DNA of 64,000 bases from JBQTII01 sp052387905 (GCA_052387905.1 JBQTIR010000041.1:31630-95629); one strand, 5' to 3'; positions 34,294-42,699 are shown, numbered from the stretch's first letter. Program-made: numbers and translations. Notes: generated from the sequence alone by a model not told the origin.

Positions 34294-35079
34294 ATGAGCG
34301 AGATCGAGCGCACCGTCCTCGTCGAGCGCGTCGACGGCGTCGCGACAATCACCCTGAACCGCCCACATCGCAAGAACGGCGTGACGACCTCGAGTGTCGA
34401 GGAGTTCATTGCCGCGCTGGCCTCCGTCGAGGCGAACCACCGGGACCGGGTGCTGATCCTGACCGGGGCCGGCGGTGCGTTCTGTTCCGGCATGGATTTG
34501 GCTGAGCCGATGCTGCCTGACGAGTTGACGTTCATGCGGCGGATCGCGGTCATCTGCACGACGTTGCACGATCTGCCGATCCCGACGATTGCGAAGGTGC
34601 GCGGGCCGGCCGTCGGATTCGGGGCGAATCTTGCGCTGTGCTGCGACCTGGCGGTTGCTGCCGAGGATGCGATGTTCGGGGAGTTGTTCGCCGATCGCGG
34701 ACTGAGTCTCGACGGGGGCGGCTCCTGGTCGCTGCCGCGACTGCTCGGCCCGCAGAAGGCGAAGGAGATCGCGTTCTTCGGCGCCCGCATTTCTGGCACC
34801 GAGGCGGCTGCGATCGGGATGGTCAACCGCGCCGTGCCCGAGTCCGCGCTCGATGGCGAGGTCGCCGCGTGGGCGGCCCGCCTGGCCGCCGGACCCCGGC
34901 GTGCGCTCTCTGCGATGAAGGCGCAACTGAACAAGGCCTACGAAACCTCGTTCGCGGCGGCGTTGGAGTCCGAGGCCGTCGCGCAGGCGATGTGCGCGCG
35001 CTCACCTGAGGTCAAGGAAGGCGTCGCCGCCTTCATGGAGAAGCGCGCGCCGGACTTCCGCTCCGTCGACAAGGCGTAA
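34294..35079 (+). CDS. Enoyl-CoA hydratase/isomerase (crotonase) family protein
   Basis: A 261-residue crotonase with ILTGAGGAFCSGMDLAEP (first oxyanion hole), VRGPAVGFGANLALCCDLAV (second) and FADRGLSLDGGGSWSLPRLL. The last region, with Asp instead of the hydratase Glu, resembles isomerase/PaaG-like members. AGGAG lies 7 bases before the ATG. Last gene of the SDR-MaoC-crotonase operon; its stop touches the left flank of element D. Confidence 0.87.
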   Translation: MSEIERTVLVERVDGVATITLNRPHRKNGVTTSSVEEFIAALASVEANHRDRVLILTGAGGAFCSGMDLAEPMLPDELTFMRRIAVICTTLHDLPIPTIAKVRGPAVGFGANLALCCDLAVAAEDAMFGELFADRGLSLDGGGSWSLPRLLGPQKAKEIAFFGARISGTEAAAIGMVNRAVPESALDGEVAAWAARLAAGPRRALSAMKAQLNKAYETSFAAALESEAVAQAMCARSPEVKEGVAAFMEKRAPDFRSVDKA

Positions 35080-35080
35080 T

Positions 35081-35120
35081 GTCCGACTAGATGTGGCCTA
35101 TGGCGCTCGTTTGGTCGGAC
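35081..35120. repeat. 40-nt palindromic element, copy D
   Basis: Starts GTCCGAC and ends GTCGGAC (7-bp stem) with ATGGCG at positions 20-25, and GCGTAAT as left flank (35074-35080), which overlaps the crotonase stop codon. It occupies the gap between convergent crotonase and Rieske oxygenase genes. It is the most diverged of the five copies. Confidence 0.68.
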
Positions 35121-35140
35121 GCAATACACAGGGTGCGGGC

Positions 35141-36475
35141 TCAGATCCCCATCAGCTCGCGGTAGAGCGCGTAGAAGTGGCGAATCTTCGTCTCCTGGTA
35201 GGCGCCGAAGCTGACGCCGGGCTTGTGCGCCACCAGCGTGCGCAAGCCCTTCTGGACGAAGCCGAGGTTGTACTCGTCCTGGAAGAACACCCGCGCCAAC
35301 GGGCCGAGTTCGGTGGCCTCCAGGAAGGATTCGTCGATCCCAAGCCGGCGGACCGACGCCTCGGCCGGTCGCTCCCCGACGAAGGGGGAGAGCACGAGCA
35401 CTTCCATCAGGGCGGTGTCCGGGTCCGCGCCGTGCGGGCGGAAGCGGTAGCAGGTGCGGTTGTAGGAACCCCACGGGTGGAAGTTCGGGAACGCGGTGTA
35501 GAAGAACGTGTCGACACACTCGGAATCTGACAATGCATCAGCTTTGGTGCTGAGCGAGTCACGCATCCGGGTACGGGTGGCCTCAGCTATCACGGTGCGG
35601 GCGCGGGTGTCATCGGGCAACGTCAGGATCGGGGCATCGTCCAGGCCCAGGCCCATCATCGCGTCGAAGATCTGCTGCTCGGTCGGGGTGTAACCCAGGT
35701 GTGGGCTCGGCGTCCCTCGCGGCGTGATGGCCCGGCTGACCCATCCCCAGGCGTCGTACTGGGAGTTCGCGTCGCCGATGCCCCGAAGCAGTTGCGGGTG
35801 CGTGGTGACGACGTGGAAGGACTCCATGAAGGCTTCCTGGGCGACCTTCCAGTTGCACGGCAGCACCTTCTCCACGTGCGCCTCGGTATAGCGCCCTGCC
35901 AGATCCCAGTGCTCCAGCTCGCTCAGTACTCCGAGATACTCGGTCAGCGGCACTTGATCGGGGTTCAGGCAGACGAAGACGAAGCCGCCCCAGGACTCCA
36001 CGCGGACCTGCGGCAATGCGAAGCCGGCGTCGTCGACCTGGGGGAAGTCCCAGCGCGCAGGCACTCGGGCCAACGTCCCGTCGAGGTTCCAGCAGAAGCC
36101 GTGGAACTGACAGGCGATCTCGTGCACGGGCCCATCGGCATCGCGCAGCTGACGGCCGCGGTGCAGGCACGCGTTGTAGAAGCCCCGCAGCTCGCCGTCG
36201 GTGCCGCGCACCAGCAGGATCGAGAGGTCGGCGATGTCGTAGACCACGGTGTCTCCGGGATTCGCGACCGCAACCGAGCGGCACGCGAACTGCCAGACCG
36301 TGCGCCAGATCCGGTCGCGCTCCAGGGCGACAATGTCGGCATCGAGGTAGAACCGGGCCGGGATGTCCGCTATCCCGAAATCTGACTGTCCTTCACGGCG
36401 CAGGAAGGCGGGAACCGGGCGGGTGTCGGCGTCAAGGAGATCCTGATAACTCGGGCCCGGGCTGCGGGCGCTCAC
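35141..36475 (-). CDS. Rieske non-heme iron oxygenase, alpha (catalytic) subunit
   Basis: A 444-residue ring-hydroxylating oxygenase. The Rieske centre is CLHRGRQL followed by CQFHGFCWNLDG. The mononuclear iron region has EAFMESFHVVTTHPQLL with the two His and a downstream Asp expected. Length fits the alpha subunit of aromatic or steroid ring hydroxylases. No beta subunit, ferredoxin or reductase gene adjoins it. The GTG start at 36475 overlaps the stop of an 82-residue protein (GTGA), so both are co-translated; the longer frame is rejected. Confidence 0.92.
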   Translation of the reverse strand: MSARSPGPSYQDLLDADTRPVPAFLRREGQSDFGIADIPARFYLDADIVALERDRIWRTVWQFACRSVAVANPGDTVVYDIADLSILLVRGTDGELRGFYNACLHRGRQLRDADGPVHEIACQFHGFCWNLDGTLARVPARWDFPQVDDAGFALPQVRVESWGGFVFVCLNPDQVPLTEYLGVLSELEHWDLAGRYTEAHVEKVLPCNWKVAQEAFMESFHVVTTHPQLLRGIGDANSQYDAWGWVSRAITPRGTPSPHLGYTPTEQQIFDAMMGLGLDDAPILTLPDDTRARTVIAEATRTRMRDSLSTKADALSDSECVDTFFYTAFPNFHPWGSYNRTCYRFRPHGADPDTALMEVLVLSPFVGERPAEASVRRLGIDESFLEATELGPLARVFFQDEYNLGFVQKGLRTLVAHKPGVSFGAYQETKIRHFYALYRELMGI

Positions 36476-36720
36476 CCGGAGCGCTCCGCTTCGACGCCGT
36501 CGCTGCGCGCAAATCCGATCAGATGCCGGGACGCCGGGGTGTAGCCGTTGGTCCCGACCCAGCGGCACAGCTCGGCATCCGCCGTGCGCACCTCGCCCGA
36601 GAGCCAGGAACCGCGGAAGTCGAAGATTCCGCGAAGCTCGTCCTTGATGACCTCGACGCGGCCATCGCCGAGGTCGGCGTACACCGCGCCGCTGAACGGA
36701 TGCTCCAGCCGGTAGGCCAT
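36472..36720 (-). CDS. Small conserved-looking protein coupled to the Rieske oxygenase
   Basis: An 82-residue soluble protein (AYRLEHPFSGAVYADLGDGR at the start; a Trp-rich middle with FRGSWLSGEV). No Cys cluster that would make it a ferredoxin. I do not recognise it. TAGACT (complement of 36728-36733) ends seven bases before the ATG and no ribosome site is visible, so the transcript is probably leaderless. The GTGA overlap with the oxygenase suggests an accessory or substrate-related role. Confidence 0.65.
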   Translation of the reverse strand: MAYRLEHPFSGAVYADLGDGRVEVIKDELRGIFDFRGSWLSGEVRTADAELCRWVGTNGYTPASRHLIGFARSDGVEAERSG

Positions 36721-36785
36721 GAGAATTAGTCTAGGGCTCAGCTAGCGAGCGGTGGAGTACCCGCGGACATGAGACCCTGAGGCCG

Positions 36786-37526
36786 ATGAGCGGCGAGACG
36801 ACGGACGGCGACGCGCGGGCCGAGGAGGTTCCGACAGGCGACCCCGCAGCCGACAAGCCGACCGCCGCGCGCCGGGGCCAGGTCCTGACGCCGTGGGAGG
36901 GCCACGCCACCCGCGCCGACAAGATCATTTTGAGCGCGATCGTCGTCTCGGGTATCTACGGGCTGGCGACGTTGCCCCTGATCCCCTGGCTGCTGGCCAA
37001 CCACCCGGTCCTGCTCGGCGCGCTGCGCGGGGGCATGACCGCGATCGTCAACCTCGGGGCGCTGGCCCGCGTCGGCGAGGTGCCGATCCTGCTCGCCCTG
37101 TTCGTCGGGCTTCCGGCGACCATGATGTTCGACTGGGCCTACTGGTGGGCGGGGCGACGCTGGGGCGAGCGCGGGATGCACATGATCCTGGGCGAGTCCC
37201 CGAAGACTGAGCAACGCCTCGCCAAGGTCAAGCGCATCTCCGAGCGGTGGGGCCCGGCCGCCGTGCTCACCGCGTACTTCCTGCCCATCCCGACCGCGCT
37301 GATCTACGTCGCGGCCGGCTGGGCGGGCATGAGCCTGGGCACCTTCCTCGTGCTCGACCTGCTGGGCACGATGCTCTGGCTCGGGCTGTTGTGCGGCCTC
37401 GGGTACTGGATCGGGCAGTCTGCGGTGGACGCCGTGGAGGCCTTCTCGGACTACTCGCTGTGGATCACCATCGGGCTCGTCGCCGCGGTGATGCTGCGTC
37501 AATTCTGGATCGCCCGCCACCGATGA
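36786..37526 (+). CDS. DedA/VTT-family membrane protein
   Basis: A 246-residue integral membrane protein with an acidic cytosolic N-terminus (about 45 residues) and several hydrophobic segments. The VTT/DedA core has FDWAYWWAGRRWGERG and YFLPIPTALIYVAAGWAGMS, where the first holds the usual FxGDxxxYxxGR-like element and the second the G-R/P re-entrant loop. Family members scramble or flip lipids and polyprenyl phosphates. It is followed by an overlapping DUF2203-like gene (ATGA). No link to the catabolic genes is evident. Confidence 0.82.
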   Translation: MSGETTDGDARAEEVPTGDPAADKPTAARRGQVLTPWEGHATRADKIILSAIVVSGIYGLATLPLIPWLLANHPVLLGALRGGMTAIVNLGALARVGEVPILLALFVGLPATMMFDWAYWWAGRRWGERGMHMILGESPKTEQRLAKVKRISERWGPAAVLTAYFLPIPTALIYVAAGWAGMSLGTFLVLDLLGTMLWLGLLCGLGYWIGQSAVDAVEAFSDYSLWITIGLVAAVMLRQFWIARHR

Positions 37527-37834
37527 ACTTCACGATCACGCAGGCGCGAACGGCCCTGATCGAACTCATGCCGACGATTGCGGAGTTCATCGCCGTGCGC
37601 GCGGACGCTGCCGAGTTCGGCACCGGCCGTGATCGCCTGAACGAGTTGATGCGTGACATCCAGGCGAGCGGCGCCGACGTCAAGGGCTTCGCGCCTCTGC
37701 TGCTGGACTTCGCCGCGCAGTACGAGGGCGAGACGGTGCTCTTGTGCTGGCTCGAGGGTGACCTCGGCCTGGCCTGGTACCACCGCCCGGACCTCGGCTT
37801 CGCCGGGCGGCGGCCCCTGCCCTTCGACGCCTGA
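37523..37834 (+). CDS. DUF2203-like protein
   Basis: A 103-residue protein that begins FTITQARTALIELMPTI, has a helical middle, and ends with the pattern LLCWLEGDLGLAWYH followed by GFAGRRPL, which I associate with DUF2203. Function unknown. The ATG overlaps the DedA stop. It converges with the SDR gene with no gap. Confidence 0.78.
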   Translation: MNFTITQARTALIELMPTIAEFIAVRADAAEFGTGRDRLNELMRDIQASGADVKGFAPLLLDFAAQYEGETVLLCWLEGDLGLAWYHRPDLGFAGRRPLPFDA

Positions 37835-38596
37835 TCAGCGCGGCGCCATCCGGATGGCGCCGTCGAGGCGGATCGTCTCGCCGTTGAGCATCGGGTTGGT
37901 GACGACGTGGGCGACGAGCGCGGCGAACTCGACGGGGTCACCCAGACGCGAGGGATGCGGGACCGACGTCTCCAACGAGGCGATCGCCTCCGGCGGCAGG
38001 CTGTCGAACAGCGGGGTCTTGAACAGGCCCGGGGCGATGGTGCAGACGCGGATCATGGTCGAGGCCAGGTCGCGGGCGATCGGCAAGGTCATGCCCACGA
38101 TGCCGCCCTTGGAGGCGGAGTAGGCGGCCTGCCCGATCTGGCCGTCGAACGCGGCGACCGAGGCGGTGTTGACGATGACGCCGCGCTCGCCGTCGACCGG
38201 CTCGGCCTGCGCCATGCGGGCCGCGGCGAGGCGGATCACGTTGAACGTGCCGATCAGGTTGATGGTGATCGTGCGCTCGAACTTCTCCAGGTCGTGCGGG
38301 CCGTCCTTGCCGATCGTCTTGATCGCGTAGCCCATGCCGGCGCAGTTGATGACAATGCGCAGCGGAGCCAGCGCGCTGGCGGCGTCGACGGCGGCCTGCA
38401 CGGCCTCGGCGTCACGCACATCCGCGCCGGCGAACACGACCCCGTCGCCCAGGCCCTTGGCGACCGCTTCTCCCTCGGAGGAGGGCAGGTCGACGATGAC
38501 GACCTTCGCGCCTGCCGCGTGCAGGTTTCTGACGGTGGCCAGACCGAGGCCCGAGGCCCCACCGGTGACCAGGGCGGAGCTACCAGAAATGTTCAC
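37835..38596 (-). CDS. SDR, type II 3-hydroxyacyl-CoA dehydrogenase-like (HSD17B10 type)
   Basis: A 253-residue SDR with TGGASGLGLATVRNLHAAGA, VIVDLPSSEG (Asp for NAD), INCAGMGYAIK, VNTASVAAFDGQIGQ, YSASK and APGLFKTPLFDSLP. The overall pattern is that of human HSD17B10 and its actinobacterial homologues, which oxidise (3S)-hydroxyacyl-CoA and some steroid alcohols. GTG at 38596 has a GA-rich region upstream. Element E lies between this gene and the upstream mycofactocin-type SDR operon. Confidence 0.9.
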   Translation of the reverse strand: MNISGSSALVTGGASGLGLATVRNLHAAGAKVVIVDLPSSEGEAVAKGLGDGVVFAGADVRDAEAVQAAVDAASALAPLRIVINCAGMGYAIKTIGKDGPHDLEKFERTITINLIGTFNVIRLAAARMAQAEPVDGERGVIVNTASVAAFDGQIGQAAYSASKGGIVGMTLPIARDLASTMIRVCTIAPGLFKTPLFDSLPPEAIASLETSVPHPSRLGDPVEFAALVAHVVTNPMLNGETIRLDGAIRMAPR

Positions 38597-38628
38597 GCGC
38601 TCTCTCTTCTCGGTCGGACTGCCGTAAC

Positions 38629-38668
38629 GTCAGCGAGAGCGAGCGTGATGGCGCGCGCTCTCGCTGAC
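38629..38668. repeat. 40-nt palindromic element, copy E (strongest stem)
   Basis: Starts GTCAGCGAGAGCG and ends CGCTCTCGCTGAC. With the flanking AC/GT the perfect stem is 15 bp (38627-38641/38656-38670). ATGGCG is at positions 20-25 and the left flank is CCGTAAC. It sits between two minus-strand SDR genes and could terminate the upstream operon. Confidence 0.78.
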
Positions 38669-38719
38669 GTCCTGGTCGGTCAGGGCTGACTGCTTGGCTT
38701 CGAGCATGCCATTGCCGGC

Positions 38720-39592
38720 TCAGAACCCCGGACGCGGGGCGCGCTTGACGTAACCGCCGGCATCGACCGGCAGCTGGACGCCGGTGATCCAGCGAGCCTG
38801 CTCCGAGAGCAGGAACAGCACCGCGTCGGAGACATCGCCGGCCTCGATCCACGGCGTCGGCATCGCGTTCATCGCGGGGAAGGCGGCCCGGGCATCCTCG
38901 GCGGTCGGGTTCTCCAGGTCAGGGCGGAAGATCTGGTACATGGCCTCGTTCTGCAACATCGGGGTGTCGACGTTGGTCGGGTGCACCGCGTTGATGCGGA
39001 TGCTCATCGGGGCGAGCACCTTGGCCGCGGTGTGCACGTAGCTCGCCAGGGACTGCTTGGCCCACGCGTAGCCCATCCCGCCCAGGCCTGCGGTCTCGGC
39101 GGTCCCGGGCAGCAGCGAGGCCAGGCTTCCGGTCGCGACGATCGCGGCGCCGGGCCCCAGATGGGGAAGCGTCGCGCTGACGGTGTGCATGATTCCGGCG
39201 AGGTTGACATCCGCGGTGTCGAAGAACGCGGCGGGGCAGTTGTTGGACAGCGGGGCGATCCCCGCCTGCGCGATGACATGGGTGATGGCGCCGAGTTCGT
39301 CCACGCCGATGCGTACCGCCTTCGCCAGCGTGGTTCGGTCCCGGACGTCAGCCTGGCCCAGCACCGCGCGGCGCCCGAGGCTGGAGACGAGCCGCCCGGT
39401 CTCCGCGAGGTCGTCCTGGGTAGCGTTGGCGTAGCCGGAAATGTCCAGGCACGCATCGACGCCGATGATGTCGGCGCCCTCTTCGGCGAGGCGGATCGCG
39501 TGGCTGCGGCCCTGCCCGCGCGCGACGCCGGTGATGAACACGACGGCGCCGGCGAAGCGCTGGCCGGTGACGTGGGTGCTGGACGTGGTCAT
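38720..39592 (-). CDS. Mycofactocin-coupled SDR family oxidoreductase
   Basis: A 290-residue SDR with the mycofactocin-linked pattern FITGVARGQGRSHAIRLAEE then GADIIGVDAC, an extended loop after strand 2, and YAWAKQSL as active site. Such enzymes keep NAD tightly bound and pass electrons to mycofactocin, acting on alcohols such as carveol. The substrate here is unknown. The ATG at 39592 overlaps the stop of the PPDK-like gene (ATGA), placing it in an operon with that gene and a phosphotransferase. Confidence 0.87.
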   Translation of the reverse strand: MTTSSTHVTGQRFAGAVVFITGVARGQGRSHAIRLAEEGADIIGVDACLDISGYANATQDDLAETGRLVSSLGRRAVLGQADVRDRTTLAKAVRIGVDELGAITHVIAQAGIAPLSNNCPAAFFDTADVNLAGIMHTVSATLPHLGPGAAIVATGSLASLLPGTAETAGLGGMGYAWAKQSLASYVHTAAKVLAPMSIRINAVHPTNVDTPMLQNEAMYQIFRPDLENPTAEDARAAFPAMNAMPTPWIEAGDVSDAVLFLLSEQARWITGVQLPVDAGGYVKRAPRPGF

Positions 39593-41202
39593 TCGGTACC
39601 TTCCCGGCCGCTGGCGCAGGCAATCAGCATCGCGAGCAGCGGGCGCTCGCAGGCGAGTTCGATCAGGCCCTGGTGCAGGGCGGCGGCGATCGCCTCGGGG
39701 TCGGCGGTGACGACGGGCAACTCCGGGCGCTCTGCCGGGGTGAACACCGAGACCGGCGCGCTCTCGCGGGCCCACTCGGCGAGAGTGCGCAAATCGACCG
39801 ACTCCGACTCCGACCAGGCGCGCAAGGTCAGGGCCCCCTCGCGGATCTCGCCGAGGGACCCATCGACCGTCACCGTGCGGCCCTGCCACGCCGCAGCCAG
39901 TCCGGTGCCGACACCGACCACGGCGGGGACCCCGAGTTCGCGGCTGACGACCGCGGCGTGCGAGGTCGCCCCGCCCATCTCGGTGACGACCGCGGCCGCG
40001 GCGATCATGCCGTGCACATCATCGGGCGAGGTCGTCTCGCGGACCAGGATCACTGCGGCGCCGGTATCGGCCAGATCGACGGCCGCGTCCGGGTCGGTGA
40101 CCACCACACCGCTGCCCACGCCGGGAGAGGCGGCCAAGCCCGATCCGAGCAGGGCGGCCGCAAGACGGTCTTCGGGTTGAAGGGCCGGCTGCAGCAGGGT
40201 GCGCACCTGATCAGGCGTCACCCGGGCGACCGCGGTGACGTGGTCGATGAGCCCTTCGCTGGCCAGGGCGATTGCCAGGCGGACGGCGGCCTGCGGGGAG
40301 CGCTTGGCGACGCGGGTCTGCAACAGCCACAGCGTGCCGTCGGCGATGGTGAACTCGATGTCACAGATGTCGGTGGCCAGGGCTTCCAGGGTGCGACCGG
40401 CGCTCAGCAACTGCTCGGCGATCTCGGGCATGACGTCCTGCAGGTGCGCCAGCGGCAGGCAGTCGTGGGTGCCGGAGACGACGTCCTCGCCCTGTCCGCC
40501 GGGCAGCCACTCGCCGAACGGTGCAGCGTCACCGGTCACCGGGTTGCGGGTGAACAGCACCCCGGTGCCGGAGTCCTTGGGCAGATTGCCGAACACCATG
40601 GCCTGCACCACGACGGCAGTTCCCGCCGACGCATCGAGCTGGTGGTGGGCGCGGTAGGTCTGAGCGCGGGGGGAGTTCCAGGAGGCGAAGACCGCGCCGA
40701 TCGCCGCGCGTAGCTGACCGAAGGGGTCCGGCGGCACGTCCTGCTCGGCGGCCGTGGCGCCGTCGAGCACGATGCGCCGGTACAGGTGCTCGAACCGGGC
40801 GCGGGTGTCGGCCGCGAACTCAGGCCCGATCTCGGCGGCCAGGGCCTCGGTGACGGCGTCGTCCAGGCCGAGGTTGAGCAGGGTGTCCATCATCCCGGGC
40901 ATGGACAGCGCGGCGCCGCTACGCACGCTGAGCAGCATCGGGTGCGCGCCGCGGCCGAAGGTGCGACCGGTCTCGTGCTCCAGGGCGGAGAGGGCTTCGA
41001 CGATCTCGGGCCAGACGGTGTCGAGGGCAAGGTCGGGGTTGGCGTGCCAGTCCCGGCACAGCGCAGTGGTCAGGGCGAACGCGGGCGGCACCGGGATGCC
41101 CTGGGCACGCATGGCATTGATGCCGAAAGCCTTGTTGCCGAGCACCTCGCGAGGTTGGTCCGTCGTACCGTCCAGGCGGACCAGTAGCGGGACTGCGGTC
41201 AT
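39589..41202 (-). CDS. Short pyruvate phosphate dikinase/PEP synthase-like protein (ATP-grasp plus phospho-His domain)
   Basis: A 537-residue protein. The N-terminus is the PPDK nucleotide-binding region (LGNKAFGINAMRAQGIPVPP, then LSVRSGAALSMPGMMDTLLN). A second ATP-grasp part carries VVVQAMVFGN then SGTGVLFTRNPVTGD. The C-terminus is the swivelling domain with TEMGGATSHAAVVSRELGVP and its His. The PEP/pyruvate TIM-barrel of full PPDK (about 870 residues) is absent. It may phosphorylate another acceptor, like rifampin phosphotransferase, or work with a partner. It is operonic with an APH-like kinase upstream and a mycofactocin SDR downstream. Confidence 0.82.
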   Translation of the reverse strand: MTAVPLLVRLDGTTDQPREVLGNKAFGINAMRAQGIPVPPAFALTTALCRDWHANPDLALDTVWPEIVEALSALEHETGRTFGRGAHPMLLSVRSGAALSMPGMMDTLLNLGLDDAVTEALAAEIGPEFAADTRARFEHLYRRIVLDGATAAEQDVPPDPFGQLRAAIGAVFASWNSPRAQTYRAHHQLDASAGTAVVVQAMVFGNLPKDSGTGVLFTRNPVTGDAAPFGEWLPGGQGEDVVSGTHDCLPLAHLQDVMPEIAEQLLSAGRTLEALATDICDIEFTIADGTLWLLQTRVAKRSPQAAVRLAIALASEGLIDHVTAVARVTPDQVRTLLQPALQPEDRLAAALLGSGLAASPGVGSGVVVTDPDAAVDLADTGAAVILVRETTSPDDVHGMIAAAAVVTEMGGATSHAAVVSRELGVPAVVGVGTGLAAAWQGRTVTVDGSLGEIREGALTLRAWSESESVDLRTLAEWARESAPVSVFTPAERPELPVVTADPEAIAAALHQGLIELACERPLLAMLIACASGREGTE

Positions 41203-41220
41203 CGAGAGGGCTCCTGGAAA

Positions 41221-42258
41221 TCAGGTCAGTGCGCGGGCGGCGGCGAGCAAGCGGGGCACAGCAAGGTCCAGGCAGGCGAAGAACGGATCGTCGGTGGTGC
41301 CGGCCAGGTGGCGGGTGTAGCTCGCCTCGAGCAACAGCGCCATTTTCCACAGCGCCAGCACCACGTACCAGTTCAGCTCCGCCATGGACAGCTGTTGGCC
41401 CGTCAGTTCGGCGTAGGTGGCGACCAGCGCGGCGCGGTCGGCGAAACCCGGCTCGAGGGTGACCTCGCCGAGCAGCTCGCGAAAGATCGCCGCGTTCGCC
41501 GGCGAATCCGGCCAGAAGGCCAGCAAGAACCCCAGGTCCGCGAGCGGATCCCCGAGGGTGGCCATCTCCCAGTCCAGGACCGCGGTGACATCAGCGGTCG
41601 TGGGATCGACGAGGACGTTGTCGAGCTTGTAGTCCCCGTGCACGAGCGTGCTTGCCCGCTCGGTGGGCACGGTGGCCATCAGCCAGGCTCGGACCGCCGG
41701 CTCGTCGGGGAGCGGCCGCACACCCTGGGCGAGGAACTCCTCGCGCTGGCCGGACCACCGTCGTAGCTGACGTTCCAGGTATCCCCCGACGCGTCCGAGC
41801 TTGGCCGCCTCGAACGGTGCCGTCGGCAGAGCGTGCAACTCCGCGAGCGTGGCGACGAGCTCGTGGGAGAGGTGCTCGCGCTTGGCCGGGGTGTCGAGCC
41901 AAGCTGGACTTTCCTTGCGGATGGCGACCCCGGGAATACGGGTCATCACGTACGCGGGGCCGACGCTCGCCGCGTCCCCCGCCTCGGCGATGGCGACCAC
42001 CTGCGGCGTGCGTGTCGACCCGGCCTCGCGCAGGGCCGTCAGCAGCCGGGCCTCCCGCAGCACGTCGTGGGCAGTTGCGGCGAAGGTGCCCATCGGTGGA
42101 CGACGAAGGATGTAGCGGTCAGGCCCACGGCGCAGCGCGAACACCAGGTTCGAATGCCCGGCCACCAGCGGCTCGAGCTCGATCGGGCCGGCCCCGGGCA
42201 GAACCTGCGGCAGCCACGCCATTACCTGCTCGGTCCACACCTGCGTCTGGATTGCCAC
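41221..42258 (-). CDS. APH-like phosphotransferase (ACAD10/11-related)
   Basis: A 345-residue kinase-fold protein with N-terminal lobe YILRRPPMGTFAATAHDVLR (the RRPP.G pattern is typical of ACAD10-linked kinases), catalytic loop STLVHGDYKLDNVLVDP and VLDWEMATLGDPLADLGFL. Related proteins phosphorylate 4-hydroxyacyl-CoAs. ATG at 42258. First gene of the operon with the PPDK-like protein and the mycofactocin SDR. Two strong hairpins separate it from the flagellar genes upstream. Confidence 0.88.
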   Translation of the reverse strand: MAIQTQVWTEQVMAWLPQVLPGAGPIELEPLVAGHSNLVFALRRGPDRYILRRPPMGTFAATAHDVLREARLLTALREAGSTRTPQVVAIAEAGDAASVGPAYVMTRIPGVAIRKESPAWLDTPAKREHLSHELVATLAELHALPTAPFEAAKLGRVGGYLERQLRRWSGQREEFLAQGVRPLPDEPAVRAWLMATVPTERASTLVHGDYKLDNVLVDPTTADVTAVLDWEMATLGDPLADLGFLLAFWPDSPANAAIFRELLGEVTLEPGFADRAALVATYAELTGQQLSMAELNWYVVLALWKMALLLEASYTRHLAGTTDDPFFACLDLAVPRLLAAARALT

Positions 42259-42276
42259 CCGGCATGTATATCGCCT

Positions 42277-42318
42277 GAGGGAGCCCTGACCGGTGTCGCG
42301 GCCGGTCAGGGCTCCCTC
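42277..42318. terminator. Strong rho-independent-like hairpin downstream of the fliS operon
   Basis: A perfect 17-bp stem (GAGGGAGCCCTGACCGG/CCGGTCAGGGCTCCCTC) with an 8-nt loop. It lies past the stop of the last fliD-fliS operon gene and before the catabolic phosphotransferase on the same strand. Confidence 0.85.
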
Positions 42319-42324
42319 TCTCGT

Positions 42325-42353
42325 TCACGGCCGGTGTTGCAGCCGGTCCGTGA
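42325..42353. terminator. Second hairpin adjoining the fliS-operon terminator
   Basis: TCACGG (42325-42330) pairs with CCGTGA (42348-42353), and CCGG with CCGG inside. It lies directly beyond the stop of the 113-residue flagellar ORF, so two hairpins act in tandem. Confidence 0.6.
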
Positions 42354-42357
42354 CGGC

Positions 42358-42699
42358 TTAGAGCTCGGCGTTCAGAAACGCCGGGGTGCTGCGGTCCAGC
42401 TCGGGGACCTGGATCCGGCGGGTGAGCTCCAGATCCCGGCGGGCCGCGGCCACCGCCCGGCTGAGCTGCTCGGCCACCCGCAGCTGGCGCGCCAGAATGG
42501 CCTGCGCGCGGGCCGCCATCGACGGCGGGATCTGACCGGGCGGCTTCGGGTTGGCCCAGCTGCGGGGTGGACCGGGGTTGTCGCCGGTGAGCATCCGCTC
42601 GGCGTGCGCGACGTCGAGTTCGAGTTCGCACAACGCGTTGGACCACGCCTGTTCCCAGATCGAGAACGGCCCCGCGGCCGGCAGGGGTGCGGCGAGCAT
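42358..42699 (-). CDS. Small helical protein downstream of fliS, possible FliT-like chaperone
   Basis: A 113-residue, predominantly helical protein (WEQAWSNALCELELDVAHAE at the start; ARRDLELTRRIQVPELDR near the end). ATG overlaps the fliS stop (ATGA). By position it would be the FliT-type or export-cofactor gene often following fliS, but sequence similarity is not evident to me. Terminated by the two hairpins at 42277-42353. Confidence 0.6.
   Translation of the reverse strand: MLAAPLPAAGPFSIWEQAWSNALCELELDVAHAERMLTGDNPGPPRSWANPKPPGQIPPSMAARAQAILARQLRVAEQLSRAVAAARRDLELTRRIQVPELDRSTPAFLNAEL

Noticed and set aside
36728..36741. Fourth copy of the shared operator upstream of the 82-residue gene
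   Set aside because: Only 8 of 12 defined bases fit; CTAGACT there is better explained as a -10 element.
6387..42258. KstR-type operators (TNNAACNNGTTNNA) in the catabolic region
   Set aside because: None was noticed in the divergent promoters; a different palindrome is shared instead.
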